Origin: JAVBRA01 sp031548435
GTDB taxonomy: Bacteria > Bacteroidota > Bacteroidia > Bacteroidales > Rikenellaceae
Direction: 5' to 3'
DNA: 42,463 nucleotides
NCBI GenBank assembly: GCA_031548435.1
Contig: JAVBRA010000021.1
Location: forward strand, 1 to 42,463
Shown here piece after piece: positions 26,200 through 33,612 of the stretch. The first letter of the stretch is position 1. Each line of letters begins with the position of its first letter. Below the pieces are notes generated by a model. That model saw only the letters and a list, made by a program, of their open reading frames with translations, made no database searches and had not been told where the DNA came from. Position numbers and translations under genes: made by a program.

Positions 26200-26559
26200 A
26201 TGGCAACATACGATTCGCTTCCGGTGTTCAAGGCCAGCTACGATCTGCTGCTGAAGATATTCAACCTGGGCCAGCACTGGCAGCGCGACATTAAATACAC
26301 GCTTGGGGAAGAACTTAAAAAGGACATGTTCGGTATTTTGACGCTGATCTATCAGGCAAATGCCACGCGGGACAAGGATGCATATATCGAACAGGCGAGG
26401 GTGGGGTTGGTGAAGGTGAAGTTGCAACTTCGGTTGCTGCACGACCTCAAACAGATGTCGCTGAAGCAATACGCCCTGTCGGCCGAGATGTCGGAGTCGA
26501 TCTCCAAGCAGTTGGCGGCATGGGCCAAATCGCAGCGGGCGGCGGATCTCCGGAATTGA
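26200..26559 (+). CDS. avd: DGR accessory variability determinant (Avd), four-helix bundle
   Basis: Avd binds the DGR reverse transcriptase and template RNA and is needed for mutagenic cDNA synthesis in characterised systems. The 119-residue product is nearly all helical. It has FKASYDLLLKIFNLGQHWQR at the N-terminus, FGILTLIYQANATRDK in helix 2 and ARVGLVKVKLQLRLLHDLKQ in helix 3, the family pattern, and an excess of basic residues on the helices. Length is close to the 128-residue Bordetella phage protein. It sits 9 bases after the MutS-like gene, and the first leader repeat begins 9 bases after its stop. Confidence 0.88.
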   Translation: MATYDSLPVFKASYDLLLKIFNLGQHWQRDIKYTLGEELKKDMFGILTLIYQANATRDKDAYIEQARVGLVKVKLQLRLLHDLKQMSLKQYALSAEMSESISKQLAAWAKSQRAADLRN

Positions 26560-26567
26560 GCGGCGGT

Positions 26568-26700
26568 ATGGGCCGGAGTCCCGCGGGTGTCGCAGGCGCT
26601 TACGTTATCGGAGGCATTCGTGCGTTCGATTTTGCAAGTGGGCGCAGCGTGCTTTCGGGAGCGAGCTCCGTAAATTCAGCGACCCACAACGGATCGATCG
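26568..26700 (+). repeat. Leader repeat R3 preceding cassette C2
   Basis: It starts TATGGGCCGGAGTCCCGCGG, almost the same as R4, and includes CTTACGTTATCGG and GAGCTCCGTAAATTCAGCGA. The order of blocks differs from R1 and R4, suggesting rearrangement. Confidence 0.55.
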
Positions 26701-26775
26701 GGAATCGTCCGTTCGTTATGACCGATCGTTGCGGCAGGAGTGGCAAAAATTTTTACCGCACCGAACCGGCGGTTG

Positions 26776-26960
26776 CTTTTTTCTTCCCGGCTTCGGGCTT
26801 CCGATAGGGTTTGTCGGGGAGCATGACAAGCGTTTTCGGCGGCGGGTTCGACTGGTTCGCCTCGCCCAGCGGTTCGACGGTCGGGTACGGCTTGGGTTGC
26901 GGCGGCCAGCATGTCGATCCGGGCTACGGTTTTCCGGTGCGTTGTCTCCAAGCGTTTATG
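26776..26960 (+). repeat. DGR cassette C2 (VR-like, decayed)
   Basis: This copy has TTCTTCCCGGCTTCGGGCTT at its left end and the 17-base core at 26936-26952. Its lectin-like frame is broken by a stop (TTCCGATAGG near 26800), and it lacks 18 bases relative to C3 just before GGTTTTCCGG. AAC codons of C3 are replaced by GGC, GGT, GGC, CAT-like and GAT codons, so it resembles a mutagenised copy that later decayed. No separate gene uses it. Confidence 0.6.
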
Positions 26961-27014
26961 TCGTCGCCCGGTTCCGGAGATTGATGAAACGATATAACCT
27001 TAAGCGGTTGCGAG

Positions 27015-27126
27015 ACCAGAGTCCCGCCAGGCCACGGCCTTCGGGAGCGAGTCCTGTAAATTCAGCAATCCGCAGGGGGCCGCAGGCACTTTTGTTATCG
27101 GGAGCGTTTGTTCCGCTTTGCAGCAA
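27015..27126 (+). repeat. Leader repeat R1 preceding cassette C3
   Basis: It carries CCAGAGTCCCGCCAGGCCAC, GAGTCCTGTAAATTCAGCAA, CGCAGGCACTTTTGTTATCG and TTCCGCTTTGCAGCAA in the same order as R4. It starts about 60 bases after cassette C2. Confidence 0.65.
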
Positions 27127-27420
27127 CAGGTGGGGCGATGCTGTCTGATCGACAGGGGCTTTGATTTTCACTGGCACTTTTGCCATCACGGATGCTTTTG
27201 CTGTCAGCGGTGTTTGTTCCGTGCGGCAACATTTGCGGGTGGAAGGCAACTCTTGTCAGCAAGTCACATCGTGTGCGCCTTGCCGCGATTGTGAGTGAGA
27301 TTGAGAACGAAAGAAGTTGTGATTGGGTCGGCACTCCGGCCAACAGCCAGCGGCCTCTTGTTATGCAGTCCGGTTTGCCGGCGGGCGCTTCCCGTCGGCA
27401 AACAGAGAGAGGTTGCTCTC

Positions 27421-27619
27421 TTATCCCGGCTTCGGGCAACCGCCGCAGCGACACCGGAGGCATGAACAACGTTTCCGGCAACGGATTCTACTGGTCTGCG
27501 TCGCTCAGCGGTTCGACGGGCGGGTACAACCTGAACTTCAACAGCACAGGTGTCAACCCGAGCAACGGCAACAACCGTGCGAACGGTTTCCAGGTGCGTT
27601 GTCTCCAAGCGTTTACACG
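27421..27619 (+). repeat. DGR cassette C3 (template-repeat-like)
   Basis: This is the most adenine-rich copy in its 3' half: AAC codons fall at nearly every variable position (CTGAACTTCAACAGC, GTCAACCCGAGCAACGGC). The 17-base core is at 27593-27609. Against the tip-gene VR over 84 bases (27525-27608 with 42282-42365), 13 of 24 C3 adenines differ but only 3 of 60 other bases. In reverse, only 1 of the VR's 12 adenines is a mismatch position. C3 therefore behaves as template, not product. No hairpin follows its core. Its 5' half matches the tip VR poorly. Confidence 0.65.
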
Positions 27620-27689
27620 ACTGCTTAAGGTTTTTTTATGCTTTAACAGAGGAAAATATCTATTTTCAATGCCGGGCGGTTGCACGGAT

Positions 27690-27770
27690 CAGAGTCCTGC
27701 GGGCCATGCGCTTGCAGGAGAGCGTCCCGTAAATTCAGCAACCCGCAGGGTACCGCAGGTGCTTTATATC
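27690..27770 (+). repeat. Leader repeat R2 preceding cassette C4
   Basis: It has CAGAGTCCTGCGGGCCATGC, GAGCGTCCCGTAAATTCAGC and ACCCGCAGGG. CCTGCGGG (27696-27703) and CCCGCAGG (27742-27749) are perfect 8-base complements and could close a stem around the conserved TAAATTCAGC block. The CTTTTGTTATCGGG block is missing or reduced. Confidence 0.6.
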
Positions 27771-27989
27771 CTTGAAAGCCTCCGCTCCATGGAGATGAAC
27801 CGGGAGAGGGAGGCTTGAAAAAAAAACGTATTTCGATCGGGAATGTGTTATGATCAGGATTTTTGTTTCACTTCGAGGTAATCGGAAGGGCAGAACGGCC
27901 TCCGATGAAAAAAGGGCCTGCAACTCCTTGTTATTGAATTCCAGCCTGTGCGAAAGCCCCCGACCTTTCGTGCATTTAAACAGCGGTTG

Positions 27990-28198
27990 CTTCATCCGAT
28001 CGGCTTCGGGCTTGCGCAACTACAACTCCGGCGGCATGGGCAACGTTTCCAGCGTCGGGTACAACTGGTCTGCCTCGCTCAACGGTGCGACGAACGGGTA
28101 CAACCTGCGCTTCGACAGCGAAAGTGTCAACCCGAGCAACAGCAACAACCGCGCGAACGGCTTTCCGGTGCGTTGTCTCCAAGTATTTACGGCCTCCC
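27990..28198 (+). repeat. DGR cassette C4 (template-repeat-like, abuts the RT)
   Basis: C4 is rich in AAC codons across its whole length (CGCAACTACAACTCC, GGGTACAACTGG, GAGCAACAGCAACAACCGCG). It ends with the core at 28167-28183, directly before the RT gene, the usual place of a DGR template repeat. Over the 3' 84 bases, 12 of its 22 adenines and 5 of 62 other bases differ from the tip VR. A 118-residue lectin-like frame (27850-28206) runs through it and stops 2 bases before the RT start codon. I regard the cassette as RNA template, not as protein code. Confidence 0.65.
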
Positions 28199-28208
28199 GG
28201 CGTTGAAA

Positions 28209-29435
28209 ATGATCTCTGCACAACTCCCCTCCGGCACCCTGCTCGAAGATGTTTTCCGGGCCTACTACGACGCCCGGAAAAACAAGCGCAACACCAAGAG
28301 CCAGATGCTTTTCGAGGTGGATCTCGAAAGCAATCTCATCAGTCTGTACAACGACCTGAAAAACCGGACTTACTACCCCAGTCCGTCGGTTTGTTTTGTC
28401 GTTACCAAACCCGTGCGGCGCGAAATCTTCGCCTCGCAGTTCCGCGACCGGGTGGTGCACCATCTGCTTTACAATTACATCGCTCCCATTTTCGAGAAGT
28501 GGTTTATTTATGACAGCTATGCGTGCCGCAAGGGTAAGGGGACGTCGTTCGGCATTGACCGCATCGACCACCACATCCGTTCGTGCACCGACAACTACAC
28601 CCGGCAGGCCTATGTGCTGAAGCTCGACCTGAGCGGCTATTTCATGAGCATCAACAAGCAGCGGCTTTACGATATCATCTCCAAAGCGCTGAAGAAACAT
28701 TGGGAAAAAGCCCCGGCCGACAGCCCCCACCCGTACGACAAAGCGGATCAGGATCTGGTCTGTTTCATGCTCGAACGAACCATTTTTAAAGACTCGACCG
28801 AAAACGCGATTATCCGCAGCAATATGCACAAGTGGGACGACCTGCCCGCATCGAAATGCCTTTCCAAGACCCCCAAGGGGATCGGCCTGCCCATCGGCGA
28901 CCTTACCTCGCAGTTGTTCAGCAACATCTACATGGGCCAGTTCGACAACTATGTCAAGCGGGAGCTGCGGGTGAAGCACTACGGCCGCTATGTAGACGAT
29001 TTCTTCGTGATCCACCGCGACAAGGAATACCTGAAAAAACTGATCCCCGTTTTCCGCGAGTATCTTGACAAGGAACTGGGGCTGACTATCCATCCCAACA
29101 AGATCTATCTTCAGGAGTGCACCAAGGGGGTGGTGTTCCTCGGGGCCATGGTCAAGCCTTACAGGCGCTATGCCTCGAACCGCTCGGTGAAGCATTTCAA
29201 CGAAACGATCACCCGCATCGAAAAGGTGTGCAGGCAGGACGGTGTGCCGCACAAGACGCTATGGTACTACCGCGCCACGCTCAATTCCTATCTTGGCTAT
29301 CTGGCCAATTTCAAGACCCGCAAGATCGTCGACAAGCGGATGCTGCGATCTCCCATCCTGTCCAAGTTTACCTATCTGCCCAAAAAGAACAAGGTGGTCT
29401 TCCGGAAGCAGAAAGCCCCGAAACAGGTGGAATGA
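28209..29435 (+). CDS. DGR reverse transcriptase
   Basis: The 408-residue enzyme makes adenine-mutagenised cDNA from the template repeat RNA. RT motifs in order: motif A LKLDLSGYF (about 137-145, Asp140), motif B GLPIGDLTSQLFSN (226-239) and motif C YVDD (261-264). The SQ in motif B, where other bacterial RTs have SP, is the DGR marker. A thumb region with LNSYLGYLANFKTRK follows; no maturase or endonuclease domain is present, which argues against a group II intron. The ATG at 28209 is chosen because the frame open further upstream runs through cassette C4 in a non-lectin frame. It is the last gene of the operon. Confidence 0.94.
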   Translation: MISAQLPSGTLLEDVFRAYYDARKNKRNTKSQMLFEVDLESNLISLYNDLKNRTYYPSPSVCFVVTKPVRREIFASQFRDRVVHHLLYNYIAPIFEKWFIYDSYACRKGKGTSFGIDRIDHHIRSCTDNYTRQAYVLKLDLSGYFMSINKQRLYDIISKALKKHWEKAPADSPHPYDKADQDLVCFMLERTIFKDSTENAIIRSNMHKWDDLPASKCLSKTPKGIGLPIGDLTSQLFSNIYMGQFDNYVKRELRVKHYGRYVDDFFVIHRDKEYLKKLIPVFREYLDKELGLTIHPNKIYLQECTKGVVFLGAMVKPYRRYASNRSVKHFNETITRIEKVCRQDGVPHKTLWYYRATLNSYLGYLANFKTRKIVDKRMLRSPILSKFTYLPKKNKVVFRKQKAPKQVE

Positions 29436-29501
29436 TGTTGAAAATTAGCCTTATAAGCAGGAGGGTCGGGTGATAATGTGTGTGCGGATGATAAAAAAAT
29501 G

Positions 29502-29509
29502 TATCTTTG
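29502..29509 (+). promoter_or_regulatory. -7 promoter element of the pilus-locus sigma gene
   Basis: TATCTTTG, an exact TAnnTTTG match, 180 bases before the sigma ATG, implying a long 5' leader. The leader contains AT-rich segments and a T-run but no structure I can name. Confidence 0.5.
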
Positions 29510-29688
29510 CATAGATAATGTTCCGCAGCACAGAGATCTTTTATCCTTATTTTTCTGGATAATAGCCCGTTTTTAAATCTTGTAGCCGATGGTTTCGGAT
29601 AAAAAAACAGGGCTTTCTTGCGGTACTGTCCGTTTTTATTTTAAACTTTGCCCGGCAGAAATGTGATCATCAGCATAAAACTCAACCC

Positions 29689-30330
29689 ATGAATGAAAAA
29701 CTGTCTGAAAACAAGCCCGCCGAAGGCATGAGCGACAAGTACGTCAAGTCGCTCAGGGACAAGTATCCGCCGGGGAAAGAGATCGCTCCCGGGGTGCTTG
29801 ACGCTGTCCGCAATGGCGATCACGATGCGTTCAAGAAGGTTTACCTCCATTATGTCACGCCGTTGAAGAACTTCATGACGGTGTTGCTGCGCGATGAGGA
29901 GGAAGCCAAAGAGATGACCCAGGAGGTCTTTGTGCGGTTGTGGGAGAAACGCGACGCGATCAATCCGGCCAAGAGCGTCAAGGGGCTGATCTATACCATG
30001 GCCCGTAATTGCGCCCTGAACTATTTCGAGCACAAAAAGGTGATCGACAAGTACAACCTGCTGGCCGTGGCGGCCTCGGAGCAGGAGTTGTCGTCGGACG
30101 AGATCGTCATTGCCAAGGAGACGGCCATCCTCACCAAGATCGCCGTGGCGCGCATGCCGGCCCAGCGCAAGCGTATCTTCGAGATGAGCCACGACCAGGG
30201 CCTGAGCAATCAGGAGATCGCCCAGCAGCTGAACCTGAGCAAAAATACGGTCGACAACCACCTTGCCGCTGCACGGAAAGATCTGAAAGAAGTGCTGACC
30301 CTGTTCCTGTTGCTGTTCATTTCACAATAG
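29689..30330 (+). CDS. ECF-type RNA polymerase sigma factor
   Basis: The 213-residue protein has sigma region 2 (DAFKKVYLHYVTPLKNFM, then MTQEVFVRLWEKRDAIN and KGLIYTMARNCALNYFEHKK) and region 4 with helix-turn-helix (GLSNQEIAQQLNLSKNTVDN, then HLAAARKDLKE). A hydrophobic C-terminus (LTLFLLLFISQ) is typical of the Bacteroidota sigma-70 family that pairs with FecR proteins. The next gene is such a FecR, so the two likely form a sigma/anti-sigma switch for the pilus genes downstream. The leading 40 residues are extra and polar. Confidence 0.9.
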   Translation: MNEKLSENKPAEGMSDKYVKSLRDKYPPGKEIAPGVLDAVRNGDHDAFKKVYLHYVTPLKNFMTVLLRDEEEAKEMTQEVFVRLWEKRDAINPAKSVKGLIYTMARNCALNYFEHKKVIDKYNLLAVAASEQELSSDEIVIAKETAILTKIAVARMPAQRKRIFEMSHDQGLSNQEIAQQLNLSKNTVDNHLAAARKDLKEVLTLFLLLFISQ

Positions 30331-30701
30331 ATCGGCTTTTCTCCTTATAATTCGGTGTGGGCCTTTTCGGGTTCACACCGAACTGCTTTATAGCCTTATG
30401 TTTTCTCGCATTGCCATCCAGCACCCAAGGGGTGTTTTTTAGTGGGAACCGCTCTCTGGTGAGCCGTGGCCCTGAAGGGTCTCCGTCATAGCGAATCTCT
30501 TTTTCGCTTTCATCCGGAGACCCTTCATTCCGTTCGGGATGACAGCTCCTGAAAATATTATCTGTATATCGTTGATAATCAAAATAATATAAAAAATGAG
30601 TAAAAAAATTACAAAACCGACTAGTCCGAAACAGGGGTTTGCCTGTAATTATGATGTACGGGCAAACAGCCTGGAGCCATTAACCTTTAATCCGACCGGC
30701 A
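30331..30701. other. Spacer with two hairpins between sigma and fecR
   Basis: The 371-base spacer has a TTCGGTGTG/CACACCGAA hairpin at 30351-30382, a likely terminator or attenuator for the sigma gene. A longer one at 30474-30526 has GAAGGGTCTCCG and its perfect complement as outer stem, with GCGAA/TTCGC inside. The last 140 bases are AT-rich. No gene is seen. No TAnnTTTG was found for fecR. Confidence 0.5.
30474..30526. repeat. Long imperfect palindrome, intergenic
   Basis: A 12-base perfect outer stem and a 5-base inner stem surround a CTTT-type loop. The right flank CATTCCGTTCGGGATGACA looks like the intergenic palindromic repeats common in this phylum; no second copy is present in this window. 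Confidence 0.5.
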
Positions 30702-31976
30702 ATGAATACGGAAAATAGGAACAGAGCGGTTTCTATCCTCGAAGAGTACTTCGGGGGGGCTTTGCCTGTGGAGTTGGAGCAGGTGATCCAGGGTTGGTTT
30801 GCGGCCGACGATAAAAACGGAGAAAAGAGCGGCGCGTTCGAGAGCATCTTCGACCGGATGGTCAATTACGACCCCAAACCCGGAAGGTATGCCTATAACT
30901 CGTACGAGAAACTGTGCGCCCGTCTCGGATTTCCGCAGGACAAGCGCAGGCTTGTGATCCTGCCCCGTACGCCTTTGATGCGTGTGGCTGCGGTTGTGTT
31001 GCCGATCATTGCCATTGCCGGGGCCACCTACTTCTGGGTCAACCGGGGGCATCATGCGGTTGCGCCGCCGCAGACGGCCCAGGTGACGGTTTCCGTCCCG
31101 TACGATACGCTGGGAACCCGCATGCAGCAAAAGCTGTCCGACGGGTCGAGGGTATGGGTCAAAGCAGGCAGCACGATCAGGTATGCGGATAACTTCGACG
31201 ATACGCGCGAGGTGTACCTGACCGGCGAGGCGTTGTTCGAGGTGGTGCACACGCTCGACAACAAGCCGTTCGTGGTGAAGACCGACAACCTGATCATCAC
31301 CGTTCTCGGCACCCGATTCAACGTCGAGGCTTATCCCAACCGCAACTATACGCTTGTTACGCTTGAGTCGGGCAGGGTCGTGGTCGATTCCAAAAATTCG
31401 GGAGAAAGCATTACGCTGGTTCCGGGCGACGAGTTGGTTTATGACCATCAGTCCGATAAAATGATGCTGACCAAAGGAGAATTGGAAGAAGAAAGCGGAG
31501 TTGCTCCGGTGGAAGATCCCGGCACGGCTGCTCCGGAAGGCATTCAACCGGTTCCCGCTCAGGGCGCGTCTGATAATACAAGCGGACAACCTGCCCCGGC
31601 TGGCCAACAAAGCCAAACGTCCGGACAGGCTTCGGGCACGCAACAAAGCGGAGCCGTTCCGGAGGCGCAACAGAATGCCGCCGCAATTTCGCAGCAGGGC
31701 GGCGCAACGGGCCCGGAACCGGATGCCGACACCGTGGGAGTGTACCAGGGCAGTCCGCTCGAAAACGTGGATATGACGCTCGGCCAGATATTCGCCGCCA
31801 TCGAAAAACACTATCGTGTGTCGATCGAAGTGAGTGCGGCGTTGGATTCGACCGAAAAATACGACATCGTCTTCTCTCCCGGCGAACGCATCGAGACGGT
31901 CATGTCGGTGTTGCAACGGCTCTCGGGCGGTTGGAAATATCGGATCGAAGGCAGTAAAGTGACAGTAACTAATTGA
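30702..31976 (+). CDS. FecR-family anti-sigma factor
   Basis: The 424-residue membrane protein has a cytoplasmic N-domain (about 1-85) that would hold the sigma factor and one membrane segment (about 92-108, VAAVVLPIIAIAGATYF). A periplasmic FecR domain follows (LSDGSRVWVKAGSTIRY, GTRFNVEAYPN, LESGRVVV). The C-terminal DUF4974 domain (LENVDMTLGQIFAAIEKHY) receives the signal from the outer membrane partner. About 80 residues rich in Gln, Ala, Gly, Ser and Pro (about 266-345) separate the last two domains, which are usually joined by a short linker. It precedes an STN-domain outer-membrane protein, the expected signalling partner. Confidence 0.9.
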   Translation: MNTENRNRAVSILEEYFGGALPVELEQVIQGWFAADDKNGEKSGAFESIFDRMVNYDPKPGRYAYNSYEKLCARLGFPQDKRRLVILPRTPLMRVAAVVLPIIAIAGATYFWVNRGHHAVAPPQTAQVTVSVPYDTLGTRMQQKLSDGSRVWVKAGSTIRYADNFDDTREVYLTGEALFEVVHTLDNKPFVVKTDNLIITVLGTRFNVEAYPNRNYTLVTLESGRVVVDSKNSGESITLVPGDELVYDHQSDKMMLTKGELEEESGVAPVEDPGTAAPEGIQPVPAQGASDNTSGQPAPAGQQSQTSGQASGTQQSGAVPEAQQNAAAISQQGGATGPEPDADTVGVYQGSPLENVDMTLGQIFAAIEKHYRVSIEVSAALDSTEKYDIVFSPGERIETVMSVLQRLSGGWKYRIEGSKVTVTN

Positions 31977-31990
31977 TAATCCATAAATAA

Positions 31991-33589
31991 ATGTTTAAAC
32001 AGATCAAACACCTCAAACGATCGTTCGCGTCCGGTCAGGCCAGATTCTTTGCTGTGCTGGCGTGTGCGGTAACCCTCTCTTTGCCTGCCTGGTCGCAGGG
32101 TAAGAGCGTGACGCTGTCGAGCAACGATATTGTTGTCAGCGAGGCTTTCAAGGAGATCGGCAGCCAGACCGGATACAATTTCGGTTACAGCCGGTCGCGT
32201 TTCGATGTTTCCCGAACGGCGCACCTGTCGCAGGTCGAAGGCCCTGTAGAACAGATCCTTGCGCAGCTTCTGGATGGAACGGGATGCACCTGGGCCATTG
32301 ACGGCAACTATGTCCTGATCACCTCCGGGCCTACATCGCCGCAGATGGCGGCGGGCACTGCCCAGGGAAGCGGAACGTCGGCCGCAAATCAGTCGGGCGC
32401 GGTTGCCTCCTCCCCGCAGGAAAGCACCGACTCTACCAAAAGCCTGATGCTCTATTTCCGCTTCAGCCGGACATTGCTGGAACGGGATTTCATGACCAAC
32501 CGCGAAACGCTGGCCGAGCTCGACCGGCTTCTTTCCGATAAAAACGAGGTGTCGCAGATGATCCGCATCGATGTGACCGGTTCGTCGTCGCCGGAGGGCC
32601 CTGTCGCGCTGAATGAGCGCATTGCCGCAGAGAGGGCGAGGGCCGTCAAGTCGTATATGATGTGGAAGCATCCGGAGTTCGACCGGACCATGATCTACAC
32701 CCATTCCATCGGCCCCGACTGGACAGGATTGAAAGAGATGGTGGAGTCGGACAACGACATCCCTAATAAAGACAGGGTGCTGGAAGTGCTCTCCGACACC
32801 GATAACAAAGCTACGTGGGAAGAGCGCCTGAGGGCTATCGGCGGAGGTTCGTTCTCGTATATGGAGAAAAATATGTTCCGATACCTGCGCAGCGGTGCGG
32901 CGTGTGTGATTCTTTATCGCAAAGGGGATTCCGTGATCGAAGAGCCGGTGGTGTTGATCCCCGACGCGATCGATACGATCGGCGGCGAACCGGAACCCGT
33001 CGTGTGTGAAGAACCGACGCCCGTTATCGAGGTTGTGCCTGTTGAGCCGGAACCTGTGGAAAAACAATGCTACTGGGCGGTGAAGACCAACTTGCTGTAC
33101 GATTTGGCCCTGCTGCCGAACCTCGGGGTCGAGTTTTCACTGGGACGCAAATGGTCGCTCGAACTCGACGCACAGTGTGCCTGGTGGCAGTTCAGCCATG
33201 ATTTCTACCGGATACAGGCCGGCGGCGTGGAACTGCGCAAGTGGTTCGGACGCACCTCGTCCACCCCGCTTCACGGCCACTATATCGGCCTGTATGGGAT
33301 GGTGGGACAGTACGATATCAAGTTCGGCGACACCGGCTATATGAGCACCGATCCTTCCTATTCGGTGGGGCTGAGCTACGGCTATGCCATGCCCATTGCC
33401 CGCCGCCTGAACCTCGAACTGGGGATCGCCCTGGGCTACCTCAGCGGGGAATACGACGAATACACCTACGACGAAACCGAAGACGACTATCCGTGGTTGC
33501 GTACCCGCGACCGCAGCTATTGGGGGCCGACCAAAGCGAAAGTTTCCCTGGTATGGCTGCTCGGCAAGGGGACGAATGCGAAAAAATAA
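31991..33589 (+). CDS. STN / OmpA-like / DUF3575 outer-membrane protein
   Basis: The 532-residue protein has a signal peptide (cleaved near LPAWSQG) and an STN domain (about 37-113) ending GNYVLITSG, of the type that contacts FecR. A linker and an OmpA-like region (about 150-310, TGSSSPEGPVALNERIAAER) follow. The C-terminal DUF3575 beta-rich region starts CYWAVKTNLLYDLALLPNLG at about 359 and ends WLLGKGTNAKK. DUF3575 genes recur in Bacteroidota pilus loci. The STN part suggests it relays pilus or envelope status to FecR; that is inference. It starts 14 bases after fecR. Confidence 0.8.
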   Translation: MFKQIKHLKRSFASGQARFFAVLACAVTLSLPAWSQGKSVTLSSNDIVVSEAFKEIGSQTGYNFGYSRSRFDVSRTAHLSQVEGPVEQILAQLLDGTGCTWAIDGNYVLITSGPTSPQMAAGTAQGSGTSAANQSGAVASSPQESTDSTKSLMLYFRFSRTLLERDFMTNRETLAELDRLLSDKNEVSQMIRIDVTGSSSPEGPVALNERIAAERARAVKSYMMWKHPEFDRTMIYTHSIGPDWTGLKEMVESDNDIPNKDRVLEVLSDTDNKATWEERLRAIGGGSFSYMEKNMFRYLRSGAACVILYRKGDSVIEEPVVLIPDAIDTIGGEPEPVVCEEPTPVIEVVPVEPEPVEKQCYWAVKTNLLYDLALLPNLGVEFSLGRKWSLELDAQCAWWQFSHDFYRIQAGGVELRKWFGRTSSTPLHGHYIGLYGMVGQYDIKFGDTGYMSTDPSYSVGLSYGYAMPIARRLNLELGIALGYLSGEYDEYTYDETEDDYPWLRTRDRSYWGPTKAKVSLVWLLGKGTNAKK

Positions 33590-33612
33590 TTAACAAGAAG
33601 ATGCAGATAAAG

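Larger units (their letters stand above)
25614..29435 (+). mobile_element. Diversity-generating retroelement (DGR) core locus
   Basis: The locus reads in one direction: MutS-like accessory gene, avd, cassettes C2, C3 and C4, and the reverse transcriptase, under one recognisable promoter. DGRs copy a template repeat (TR) RNA with errors at adenines and place the cDNA into a variable repeat (VR) at the 3' end of a target gene. All required parts are visible except that the exact TR is ambiguous. The only full-length VR-bearing gene in the window is the pilus tip gene, 13 kb downstream. Confidence 0.88.

Noticed and set aside
27180..27818. A 212-residue gene carrying cassette C3
   Set aside because: Similarity to anything known is limited to the cassette itself. 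The flanks are leader repeat and non-conserved sequence, and no signal peptide or target-protein body precedes it.
26568..28198. CRISPR array
   Set aside because: The repeated units are 400-600 bases apart, differ from each other and have no short regular repeats with unique spacers; no cas genes are present.
27948..28208. N-terminal extension of the reverse transcriptase through cassette C4
   Set aside because: The extra 87 residues are Gln/Arg-rich and out of frame with the lectin-like reading of the cassette. RT similarity begins at the ATG at 28209, immediately after the cassette.
28209..29435. Retron or group II intron reverse transcriptase
   Set aside because: There is no maturase/endonuclease domain, no intron-like RNA and no retron msr/msd layout. 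The SQ-type motif B, adjacent avd and adenine-biased repeats point to a DGR.
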